A stretch of DNA of 64,000 nt, taken from Meloidogyne chitwoodi. Taxonomy: Eukaryota; Nematoda; Chromadorea; Rhabditida; Meloidogynidae. The stretch is taken from the NCBI GenBank assembly GCA_015183035.1, contig JACZZP010000002.1, positions 2,728,001 to 2,792,000 on the forward strand, in the 5' to 3' direction. Under the pieces are notes generated by a model. That model did not search any database and was not told where the DNA came from. It worked only from the letters and a program-made list of their open reading frames with translations. Made by a program: the position numbers and the translations under genes. Positions 11,643-20,565 of the stretch are shown piece by piece. Positions within the stretch are counted from its first letter, which is position 1. Every line of letters starts with the position of its first letter.

Positions 11643-12251
11643 TTAACGCATAAACAGAGAAGAGGGAATGATTGTTGGGCAGCTTGGCAATTCTTTTTCG
11701 TTCTTCTTCTCTCCTGGCGCTTCAGGCTTATCATTTCCAACTGGAACTTGAGTCCAACTTTTTTTCATCCAAATCATTTTTTTCATATCGTCAAATTGAT
11801 CATTTTCTTTTCTTTTTTTCTTTGTTTCTTTCTCTCCTTTTGTAGTAGAGGGGATTACAAAAGTTTTATTATTTTTAGGGCTGCAGAGGGTTATATTAGT
11901 CTGTACTGAAATAGTCCATAATGCCTTGTTGTTCACATTCTTCTACATATATTTTAAATATTAAAGATAAAATTAAATGAAATATTTTTTCGATTTTTCT
12001 AATAGAAATGCAATTTTAAAAAAGAGCCTTCTAGAGTCTAGAGAGCATAAAAAGTCTTACAGCCCTTAAATTCGATAATTTGGGTATATCTTAATATTTT
12101 TTAACTCTCTAGTCTCCATAGATATAAATCACAAACTATAAAAACCGTAATAAAAACTCACAACAGGCATTCCTTGAATAGTAAATATAATTACTAAAAG
12201 ATAAAGAAAAAATTGAAAGAAAAATAATTTTTGTTTATTTTTTGCCTTCAT
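11643..12251 (-). CDS. Small secreted basic protein, candidate effector
   Basis: Two minus-strand exons fit exactly. 12162-12251 encodes 30 residues beginning MKAKNKQKLFFFQFFLYLL, a strong signal peptide that likely ends near IQG. A 218-base GTGAG...TAG intron (11943-12161) follows, then 11643-11942 continues in phase. The predicted protein is 129 residues. The mature part is hydrophilic and basic, with a KGEKETKKKRKEN stretch that could act as a nuclear localisation signal, and only two cysteines. It has no domain I recognise. Short secreted proteins with a basic or NLS-like patch are typical of plant-nematode gland effectors. That role is inference only; the splice model rests on phase agreement. 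Confidence 0.6.
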
Positions 12252-12658
12252 TGTATTTTAGACTGAAAAAATTAAAAAATAATAATATAAAAATAAATTT
12301 AAATTAAAAAATATTTAGTCTTAAAAGTGATAATCGAGACTTTTGCCTTTCCTCATTTAATTAAATAAATAAATAATAAAATGTTTGCGCATAAAAATGC
12401 TTTACTAAATATATGAGGCAAATTAATTTACAAATATTATGTTTATGATTAATATACTTAAAGGGTCAAAAAAGTTTAATAGCATTTTTCTCTCTTTCAT
12501 TGTTTTAAAGGCGAAACCGTTCCAAACAAAAGAAAAAAATAATTTATTGACCATTTTTCTATTTTATTTTCACTTAAAAATGTTGAAAATGTTTTTTTAA
12601 TAATTTAAAAATTAATTTATAGTCTTAAAAAAATGTTTCCCTTAAAAAGAAAAATATT
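12252..12658. other. Spacer before the tRNA-Pro cluster
   Basis: AT-rich DNA with no supported gene. Confidence 0.45.
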
Positions 12659-12730
12659 GGGCTCAGCCGTGAATTGAACACGGGACCTCTCGCACCCGAA
12701 GCGAGAATCATACCACTAGACCACTGAGCC
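12659..12730 (-). tRNA. tRNA-Pro (CGG)
   Basis: A 72-base cloverleaf on the minus strand. The acceptor stem is GGCTCAG/CTGAGCC, the D-arm GTGGTCTAGTGGTAT contains the A box, the anticodon loop is TTCGGGT (anticodon CGG), and the T-arm carries the B box GTTCAATTC. No intron. One base of the B box differs from the neighbouring copies (GTTCAA versus GTTCGA). Confidence 0.93.
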
Positions 12731-13169
12731 TACACTATATTCTTCTTTTATTTCTTATATAAATAAACTTGTTTTGTGTTTTTCCTTATGTTTTTAGCTG
12801 TTGAAAATTAATATTTTAATCAAAACTTTTTTAATTTAAATTTAATAAATAAGCTTAAAAATGCTATAAAATAAATATGAAAATCTATAAAGAAAAGAGA
12901 CAAGTGAAAAATCAAAAAAGATATGATTAAAATTAAATTCGTTTTTTGTGGTAAATACAATGACACAAATTTTTGAAATACTCAACTAAGAAGTTTGAAA
13001 TATTTTCAGAGAATCTTTAAAGTGCAAAATCTTAAATTATTGTAAATTTTCATAAATCTACGTTCTAGTTTAGTTAATTTATAAGCAAAAATCCAAAGAT
13101 TACTTCACTCAGATGAATTTAGATTAAATAAAATTAAAAAAACTCTGACAAATAAATAAATCACATAAA
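12731..13169. other. Spacer inside the tRNA-Pro cluster
   Basis: AT-rich DNA; nothing recognisable is seen before the inverted-repeat arm begins. Confidence 0.45.
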
Positions 13170-13249
13170 ATTTAGCAAGGAATTTAAAAAAAAGTTTGTA
13201 AAAAATTTGCAAAATTACTAAATTTAATTTATCTCGAAAGAAAAATATT

Positions 13250-13321
13250 GGGCTCAGCCGTGGATCGAACACGGGACCTCTTGCACCCTAAGCAAGAATC
13301 ATACCACTAGACCACTGAGCC
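13250..13321 (-). tRNA. tRNA-Pro (AGG)
   Basis: A 72-base cloverleaf with the GGCTCAG acceptor stem, anticodon loop TTAGGGT (anticodon AGG) closed by TCTTGC/GCAAGA, and B box GTTCGATCC. No intron. It is a near-identical inverted copy of the gene at 15946-16017. Confidence 0.93.
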
Positions 13322-13449
13322 GACAAATAAACATTGCTTTGATGTATACAAAAGGTTTAAATAAAATTGGTTAGTGGAGAAATAAACTAGTTTATCCTTT
13401 TATAAAAAATATAACTATTAAAAGCATTTTATTTTGCAATATAAATGTC

Positions 13450-13533
13450 GGCTCAGTGGTCTAGTGGTATGATTCTCGCTTTGGGAATGCTCAAAAGTGC
13501 GAGAGGTCCCGGTTTCGATCACCGGCTGAGCCC
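13450..13533 (+). tRNA. tRNA-Pro (TGG) with a 12-base intron
   Basis: An 84-base gene. The body is the proline tRNA seen nearby, with anticodon loop TTTGGG...T (anticodon TGG). It is interrupted one base 3' of the anticodon by about 12 bases (AATGCTCAAAAG), the canonical 37/38 intron position. The T-stem differs from the AGG copies (CCGGTTTCGATCACCGG). Confidence 0.9.
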
Positions 13534-13622
13534 TTTATTTTTCTTTTTTTTAAAACATTTTTTAAACCATTGAATTAATTTTTAAATAATTAAACTATTA
13601 AATATTATTATTATTTTTCCTT

Positions 13623-14996
13623 TCACAAAGTAAATAAACAAATAATATAAAAAATATTAAATATAAAATAGAATTTATATGAAGAAATTAAAAAAGAAAA
13701 ATAATTATTTTTATTTCTAGAACTATTAGGAATGCATTCAATAGGTAAATTAGACTCCCATTTTATTCTTAACATTTTTGCCATTGTTTCACGGCTGCTG
13801 TCGAATAAATTTTCTATTATCTATAAAATTGAACTTTTTTATATTCTGATTTTGTTCTATGTTTTTTGTTATAGTTAATTTCTGATTTTTCTAAAACTTT
13901 GTTTTGATTTTTCTAAAATTTTTTCTGAATTTTTAAATTCTGGTTTTTATTTACAAACTCGTTGAGAAACTCCTCCACAGTATTTTCCATATTTATCTAC
14001 TAAACACACGGATAAATGCCCTAAATGTTCACAAATCATAGAGACTAGTGTAATGCTAACATTATGTGTCAGGCGTTCAGTGCTATGCCGTAGTTGTCTT
14101 TGATATTAAAATATTATTTTTCTTATTTTTCTGATATTTGTTCATATTTTTTCTAATTATTATTATTACTTTTTAATTTTAAACATACTGGCTTTCGAAT
14201 GAACAATCCTGGGTAATAACTTCAATATTTCTCTTCCAACATCCTATTTGTGTTTCCAAAACTGAAAATATTAAAAATCAGAAGAATAACTTTATTACCT
14301 CTTAAATTGCTACAAATTCCTTCCCATGGTTTAATTCCCATACGAAGAATTTCATTTTCATTAGAGTCTGGGCATTTTTGTAAACAATCAAACATTTCCA
14401 TATTTTTTCTTAATATTAAAATTAATTTATTTTTTTTTTATATACTCGCAAATCGACTTGACTTGTTTTGTAATAAATTCGCGACTTTCTTCCGATTGTA
14501 ACATTCCTGCTAAGGGAAATACAAAATCTGAAGACCATTCGCTATCCATCTTAAATTATGTTTTTATTTTATTTCTGATTTGTTTAATTTCGTTTTATTG
14601 TTTTTATTTTATTCTGATTTTGTGTATTTTTTCTTTTAATTTGTTTTGAGTTTATTTTTAATTTTGTTTTTATTTATTTATTCTGGTTTTGTTTTTATTT
14701 TATTCTGATTTTGTTTTTATTTTTTTCTGACTTGTTTTTGTGTTTTGTTTCATGTTTTTATTTTATTCTGACTTGTTTTGTGTTTTGTTTTCATGTTTTT
14801 ATATTATTCTGATTTGTTTTTATCATTTCTACTTTTACTTTAATACCGTCAACATATGATTGTCTTTACACCGCAAAAGACAAAGTGGTACAATTGGCAA
14901 CGGACTGGCTGCACCATTGATTAAATTTACTGCGCAAATGAGTTGGAATGTTGTATTAATAAGAACAAAACATGTTAATATTCGCAAAAATGTCAT
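13623..14996 (-). CDS. Secreted cysteine-rich protein, CPG4-like (tentative)
   Basis: The first exon begins at 14996 with MTFLRILTCFVLINTTFQ, a clear signal peptide, then PLPIVPLCLLRC. After a repeat-filled intron, exons at about 14446-14530 (LQSEESREFITKQVKSIC), 14303-14409 (FDCLQKCPD, EGICSNLR), 14190-14255 (ETQIGCWKRNIEV, QDCS) and 13955-14098 (SMICEHLGHLSVCLVDKYG) follow. The last exon at 13623-13822 contains ETMAKMLRIKWESNLPIEC and ends in a hydrophobic tail. Splices after QSIC, FESQ and VSQR keep phase. The regularly spaced cysteines and secretion resemble the chondroitin proteoglycan 4 (CPG4) domain of nematodes, which I cannot confirm. The exon 1/exon 2 junction is uncertain because several acceptors need a phase-1 donor. 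The gene lies in the loop between the two inverted tRNA arms. Confidence 0.6.
14560..14835. repeat. Intronic TTCTGATTTTG minisatellite
   Basis: The long first intron of the secreted cysteine-rich gene is made of about ten imperfect units of TTTTATTCTGATTTTGTTT. It is the complement of the ATCAGAATA family that fills introns at 16790-17070, 35680-35800, 37190-37260 and 37670-37760. Confidence 0.8.
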
Positions 14997-15654
14997 AAAA
15001 TGCAAAAACTATGCCTAATTTGGGTAATTATTAAAATACGAAATTTAAGTCAAAAATTAAAAATATAAAAAAATAAAAATTTATTAATAATTAATTTAAT
15101 GAAAAAATTTAAATTAAAAAATATTATGCTAAATAACGAAAGATATAAATAAAAAAATGGTTATGTTTTTGGACAAATGTGGGACAAAAATAAAAAAACG
15201 AAGAAAATAAGCTTGTAAGTAGAGGTTATGGAAAAAAAGATTCCTTTCTTTTTAAAAATATTTTCCGCTTTTGAGTAAAAAAATAATTTTATTATTATTT
15301 ATAAAATTATGAGAAGAAGAAAAAATAAGAGAGATGTGTTTCAGCTTTAATTTAAATCTTCTTCTATTTTTCATTAGAAAAAATTAAATAATGGAATTTT
15401 TGAATTTGTTGGAGTAAAATTTTTATATTTTTTTATGAAAAATTATTATTTTGCTAAAAATTTATTTTTAATATAATTTCTTTTTTTTCTTACTCCTTTC
15501 CTTATTTTGCACCTTTTATTGTTAAAAACGGATATCCTTTCTTTTTTTTATTTTATAATTTTTAAAATTTTACAAACATTTTATTCGGTAAAATAATATA
15601 AAGAGAAAACTGAATAAAAAAATATTTAAAAATAAAACAAATTAATCTGACCAC
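14997..15654. other. AT-rich spacer inside the inverted duplication
   Basis: No supported gene. It presumably carries the promoter of the cysteine-rich secreted gene. Confidence 0.45.
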
Positions 15655-15729
15655 GCATTGAATTATTTTTAATTATTTAAAAATAAATTTAAGGGTTTAA
15701 AAAATGTTTACAATAAAAAGAAAAATAAA

Positions 15730-15813
15730 GGGCTCAGCCGGTGATCGAAACCGGGACCTCTCGCACTTTTGAGCATTCCCAAAGCGAGAATCATACCACT
15801 AGACCACTGAGCC
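15730..15813 (-). tRNA. tRNA-Pro (TGG) with a 12-base intron
   Basis: Inverted copy of 13450-13533. It has the same 84-base length, anticodon TGG, intron one base after the anticodon, and T-arm GGTTTCGATCACC. Confidence 0.9.
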
Positions 15814-15945
15814 GACATTTATATTACAAAATAAAATGCTTTTAATTGTTATATTTTTAATAAAAGGATAAAAATTACTTGTTTATTTCTCCACAACCAA
15901 TTTTATTTAAACCTTTTGTATACATCAAAGCGATGTTTATTTGTC

Positions 15946-16017
15946 GGCTCAGTGGTCTAGTGGTATGATTCTTGCTTAGGGTGCAAGAGGTCCCGTGTTC
16001 GATCCACGGCTGAGCCC
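15946..16017 (+). tRNA. tRNA-Pro (AGG)
   Basis: Inverted copy of 13250-13321, apparently identical in the mature sequence. It has anticodon AGG and no intron. Confidence 0.93.
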
Positions 16018-16360
16018 AATATTTTTCTTTCGAGATAAATTAAATTTCGTAATTTTGCAAATTTTTTACAAACTTTTTTTAAATTCCTGGCTATTTAATC
16101 TTTTTATATTATGTTTATTTATTTTGTGATATAAAAAATAATAATAAAAAATATTTAATAATTTTTTTAAATCACAGCAAAAATAAAAGGCAAGGAATAG
16201 CGCTCTAACCTAGGTTTTTTATTAAAAAATTACTTTGGTTTTAAAATTAAAAAATAAAAATATTTAAATATAATACTGCTTATATAAAAATTAGAGGGTA
16301 ATAGTAAAAGTCTCCCAAAGCCAAAAAGAAAATAAAAATAAACCTTTCCCATTTAAACAA

Positions 16361-18314
16361 TTATTTTTCAATATAAGCACAAATATCGGGAAATGTGCAA
16401 CCAACATTTTGAATAATCGTACGGGCAGCAAAATTTCCAGCTTGAACACATTTGTCTAAGGTACGGCCAGTAGCTAACGCAGCAAGAAAACCTTTTGAAA
16501 AAATTTTTAAAATTACAAAAATTGATTTAAAAAAACCTCCAGAAAAAGCATCTCCAGCTCCATTTGTGTCTTTAATTTTATTTCGTTCAATTATATTCAC
16601 AGGAAAAGTTAACAATTCGCCACCAGTTGCAATGAAAATTGGATGCTCTCCACGGGTAATAACTACAGAGCGTGAACGAAGTTTATTTATCTTTAAATAA
16701 AAATATTAAAAACATTTTGAAAAATATAACATCAAGACATTAATTAAATTATAATAGAGAAAACACAAAACAGAAATCCACAAAATTAACAAAAACAATG
16801 AAAACATAATCAGAATATTAAAAAAAACATAATAAGAATATCAACAAAACATAATCAGAAAATTAACAAAACATAATCAGAATATCAACAAAACATAATC
16901 AGAATATTAAAAAAACATAATCAGAATATCAACAAAACATAATAAGAATATTAAAAAAACATAATCAGAATATTCAAAAAAAATAATCAGAATATTAAAA
17001 AAACATAATCAGAATAATAACAAAACACATATAATCAGAATATTAAAAAAACATCATAAACATATTAAAAAACCATAATAAAAAACAAACCTTTTCATAA
17101 GCAGCAATTTGCTTCACAATCTCCTCCAAATCATTTCCTTTAAATTCATTAGCTTCTGCATATGCCAGTGCTTCTTCTTCATTACCAAAAAGCAAATCAA
17201 CGTAAGGAAGTACAGAATTAAGTTGTTTTTTAAAATCTTTACAAATATAAGCAGCACTAAGACTCATTGTAAAATTTTTGTTTTTTTCTGAAGCATGTTT
17301 TGCAATTTGTAAGATTGCTTCTGGACATACAGTTAGAAAATAACCCTAAAAATAATATTAATTCTGATAAATATTAATTCTGATATGTTTTTGAGGTTAT
17401 TTTTAATATAAAATTCTGATTTTAGTTTTTTCTGATTTTTTTTATAAAAAGTTTTGGTTTAAATTTATATAAAATTCTGATTTAAATTAATAAAAACATA
17501 TTCTGATTTTTTTCCGATTATTTAATAAAATTAACCTCTGCATAATAAGTTTCTGCCTTTTCAATAAGCATTTTATTTTCCGGATCGTCCAAATGTTTTG
17601 TGGTAAATTTTTCTGCTGCACCCAAATGTGCAACTAAACATCTAAAAAACGTATAAAATAAATAAAAACATAAAAACGTTAAATAAACCTGTCTGTTCCA
17701 TAAACTAATGCACCACAAACACCAGTTTTTTGTTGAGGTATTAATTGATAACGAACAACTAAACCTGCATTTGTAGCCAATTTTTTTAAAGTTGAAGCAT
17801 TTTCATCATCACCCACAGCACCAAAATAGGCTGCTGCTTCTCGGACCTTTTTTTAATTCAAAAAATTTTTTTTGAATTTTTTAAATTAACGTACGGGGCC
17901 ACCTATTGCAGCCAAAATCCATTGAAAGACGCGTAGTGTACTTTGAGCTGAACCTCCAGGAATAGATTTTATTGAATTTTTCAGTTCGTCCAAATCGGCG
18001 AATCTAAAAAAATTTATTATTTAATAGATTCAAACAATTTTTAATTTTCAAATAAATTTTTAAAAATACAAAGGAAGCAGCTGCTCTTCATTTGATGGAA
18101 ATACTAAATAAGCCGAGTCAGTTTTCAAATTATACTTTTCGTGCAATTTTGTATCACTAGTTTCTAGTTGTTTATCTAATTGTAAACATTTTAAATAAAA
18201 TTCTTTAAAAAAATAAAAGTAACCTAAAAGCGGATTTCCAATGCCAAGAATTAACACACGTCGTTGTTCAACATTATTAGCCACCAACTCATTTGTAGTA
18301 ACATTGCAACTCAT
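16361..18314 (-). CDS. Adenosine kinase
   Basis: Minus-strand gene from the ATG at 18314. Exon 1 (18224-18314) ends in VLILGIGNPLL. The next exon must start at 18175 so that the codon split by the intron gives Asp, restoring the family's GNPLLD. Further landmarks in order are PGGSAQSTLRVFQW (ribose-binding Gly-Gly), YFGAVGDD, GVCGALVYGTDR, AHLGAAEKF, FTMSLSAAYICK, VLPYVDLLFGNEEEA, VVITRGEHP and DTNGAGDAFSGGF with the catalytic aspartate. It ends NVGCTFPDICAYIEK. At about 345 residues it is full length. The pfkB-family enzyme phosphorylates adenosine to AMP in the cytosol. The intron after SGGF can be read through without a stop. The large intron at 16690-17090 is a minisatellite. Confidence 0.95.
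16790..17070. repeat. Intronic ATCAGAATA minisatellite
   Basis: About a dozen copies of a 19-22 base unit, AACATAATCAGAATATTAAA, with small changes, fill most of an intron of the adenosine kinase gene. The unit matches the TTCTGATT repeats in other introns on either strand. Confidence 0.85.
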
Positions 18315-18841
18315 GGAATAAATTTGTTGTAAATTAATAATTCAAAAAATAAATTATACAAATTATTTCTAAATGTAAATTAATAATTTTCAGATAATTT
18401 TTTTTAATAAAAAAATAAAGATAATTAACAAAATTAATAAAAATCGAACATAAAATTTTTTATCAAAATTTTTATGGCGAGAGAAAAATAATAATCGTTA
18501 AATTAATAAAATTATCGTTATAATACAAAACACGCGGTACTCTTTAATTATGTTGAAAAATGTCCGCAAGTTTTGTCCGCAAGTAATAATATTTGTGAAA
18601 AAAAGAGAAGTTGGTTAATATATTTGATGATATTTTAGCAAAGATATTTATGCCTCAAAATTAGGATTGCCAACCCGAGTACGTACCGAAAGATCGAGCG
18701 GGTTCGAGGAAATAAACCCGAAATTGACTCGACACAAAAAATGAAACCCGAAAAAGTTGGTACCGAATGTCGGTCAAAATAATCTTTTTTCATTTCCATA
18801 ATTAAAAAGTACCCAAAAAACAAACAAAAAATAAATAAAAA
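18315..18841. other. Spacer with degraded repeat (18640-18790)
   Basis: No gene. 18650-18785 is less AT-rich and contains short repeated blocks (CCCGAAA, AACCCG, GTACCGAA). It looks like the remnant of a repetitive element; the family is not recognised. Confidence 0.45.
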
Positions 18842-19431
18842 TTATTTTTTAATACTTTCATCACTACGAGTACTACTTGTACTACTTGAATTGCTGTAAG
18901 AGTTTGCTTTAAATTTTTTAGCCAAATTAATGTTTATTTTTTGTTGCTCAATTACACTATAAGTTATAAAATATTTTAATATTTAAATTGAGTTTATATG
19001 TAAAATAACTTAATTGTATTATTTTTTTAAATTTTTCTAAATTTTATAACCCAAAAAGTATTAAAAAAATTATTTTAAAAATTAATAAATACCCTCGAGA
19101 ATTGCCCAAAACTTGCAAAAATTCAATATGCCTTTCATAATTATTTTTAAAATGTGTAGAAGCAATTCGATATTCCTTTAAAACCTCTTTTTCCAATCCT
19201 TTTCTAAATTCCATGAATGCAAGTCCAAAAAGCCGAAAACTTTTTATTAATTTTGTATGAGAATGTGGTGCCAATTCTTGCATGTGATCACTAAAAAATT
19301 ATTATTTTAATAAAAATAAATTAAAAATAAATTTTTTCAACTATTAAAAACATTTTAAAATCATTAAATATATTTAATCTATTTATTTTACTCTTGAAAA
19401 AATTTCCTAGCACCGGATGGTTTCGATCCAT

Positions 19432-19463
<32 letters not shown>

Positions 19464-20275
19464 ACTGCGCCACGGTGCTATTGAGTGAATGTATTATTTT
19501 TAGGTTTATGTAATAAACATTTTCTTTAATTTTTGATAAAAGGGAACAATTAAAAGAACAAAAGAATTTTTAAAATTAATTCAAAAAAAAAAAAATAAAA
19601 CCAACTAAATTAAGTAAATTATTTTATTATTATTTCCATTACAAGGTCCAAATTCAATTGCCAACTGAAGTCCAACTAATTTTAAAGAAGTTTTAATGTC
19701 AACAGGATATCTTCCACACAAATATTTGTCTCTAGCATCAAAATAAAGAATTTGGGCTAATTTTTCATATTTAGAAATTAACTAAAAAACAAATTTTAAA
19801 ATAAAAAATTTAATTTAAACAAACCTCAATTTCTCTGTCAAAAGTCAACATAACATTTCTTCTCAAAACTAGTAAAGGTTCGTCAAGTAAAATTTCATGT
19901 TCTTCGGCAAATGTAAAACGAGATAAAAATGCGGGCCATTTTTGATAAATTTTTAATGGGATTTGAGATGGTTTAAGTTGAATTTCTATAATAAAATTAA
20001 CAAAATAAAAGTCTAATAAATTGAAAAAAAATAAAAACAAACCTAAAAACGGAGAAACGAACCAAATCGCCAAAGCTTCCTCACCCTCGGAATAGTCATC
20101 AATCCCCAAATAATTAATCATAAGAAGAAGCAAATCATTAACTGAAGAATTGTTTTGTACGACAGCTTGGACAGCTAAAATAAATAAAAATAATTTTTTT
20201 AATTAAAAATTAAAAACCAAATCCATTGGAAAAAAAAATTCGAATGTCAACAGTATTTTCACCAAATGGCTTCAT
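18842..20275 (-). CDS. FERM-domain protein of the FRMD8 (Bili) type
   Basis: Starts MKPFGENTVDIRIFF at 20275. The FERM F1 ubiquitin-like part follows (LLLLMINYLGIDDYSEGEE), then ALAIWFVSPFLEIQLKP and IYQKWPAFLSRF, then DEPLLVLRRNVML. This last combination is diagnostic of FRMD8-like FERM proteins. An F2-like helical segment reads LAQILYFDARDKYLCGRYP followed by LVGLQLAIEFGP. The gene ends with a Ser/Thr-rich tail at 18842. At roughly 280 residues it is shorter than vertebrate FRMD8, mainly in the C-terminal part. In animals FRMD8 stabilises iRhom/ADAM17 complexes at membranes and Bili modulates Wnt receptor signalling. An initiator tRNA-Met gene sits in one intron on the same strand. Confidence 0.8.
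19408..19479 (-). tRNA. Initiator tRNA-Met (CAT)
   Basis: A 72-base cloverleaf starting AGCACCGTGGCGCAG. The anticodon loop is CCATAAC with anticodon CAT, flanked by the GGG/CCC pairs typical of initiators. The T-arm is GTCGATGGATCGAAAC, containing the initiator-type ATCGAAA B box. It lies in an intron of the FERM gene on the same strand. Confidence 0.93.
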
Positions 20276-20565
20276 TTTGTATATTTAAAAAAGGTTAAAT
20301 AGTTGGTCAATTAAAAAAAAAATTTTTTGTTTAAAAATAAAAAATTTAAAACTAATAAAATTAAAACAAAAATAAAAAGGTTAAAAAACCAATTAAAAAA
20401 TACAATTATAATAAATTTAAATAAATAAAATAAATTTAAAGTCATATACATAAAAATAAATTAATACAGACTTTAAAGAGGATATAAATATTAATTTTAA
20501 CAAAAATAAATTTAAAGTCTCCCGTACAATAATTTAAATAAATAATACAAAAATTCATTTTTTAA
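20276..20565. other. 290-base spacer between ZW10 and FRMD8 genes
   Basis: A short AT-rich gap between the ZW10 stop codon and the FERM gene start, both on the minus strand. No other gene is seen. The short spacing would fit an operon or simply compact neighbours. Confidence 0.5.

Larger units (their letters stand above)
13170..13600. repeat. Left arm of inverted duplication carrying two tRNA-Pro genes
   Basis: This arm is matched in inverted orientation by 15655-16090. Both contain a tRNA-Pro(AGG), about 125 bases of spacer and a tRNA-Pro(TGG) with intron. The non-tRNA spacer matches as well (for example TTGATGTATACAAAAGG here and its complement at about 15917-15933), so the similarity is a segmental duplication, not just conserved tRNAs. 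Arm limits are approximate. Confidence 0.85.
15655..16090. repeat. Right arm of inverted duplication carrying two tRNA-Pro genes
   Basis: Inverted partner of 13170-13600. It contains tRNA-Pro(TGG) on the minus strand and tRNA-Pro(AGG) on the plus strand, with the same spacer sequence between them. The arms differ by scattered substitutions and small indels, mostly in the AT-rich spacers. Confidence 0.85.

Noticed and set aside
11622..11909. Plus-strand frame of 95 residues
   Set aside because: Shadow of the minus-strand secreted-protein exon, which has a signal peptide and matching splice phase.
13170..16090. CRISPR-like or terminal-repeat transposon reading of the mirrored tRNA arms
   Set aside because: The arms contain complete tRNA genes and ordinary spacer; no transposase or target duplication is seen, so a segmental inverted duplication is simpler.
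16790..17070. CRISPR array
   Set aside because: Units of about 20 bases follow each other without unique spacers and lie in a eukaryotic intron; it is a minisatellite.
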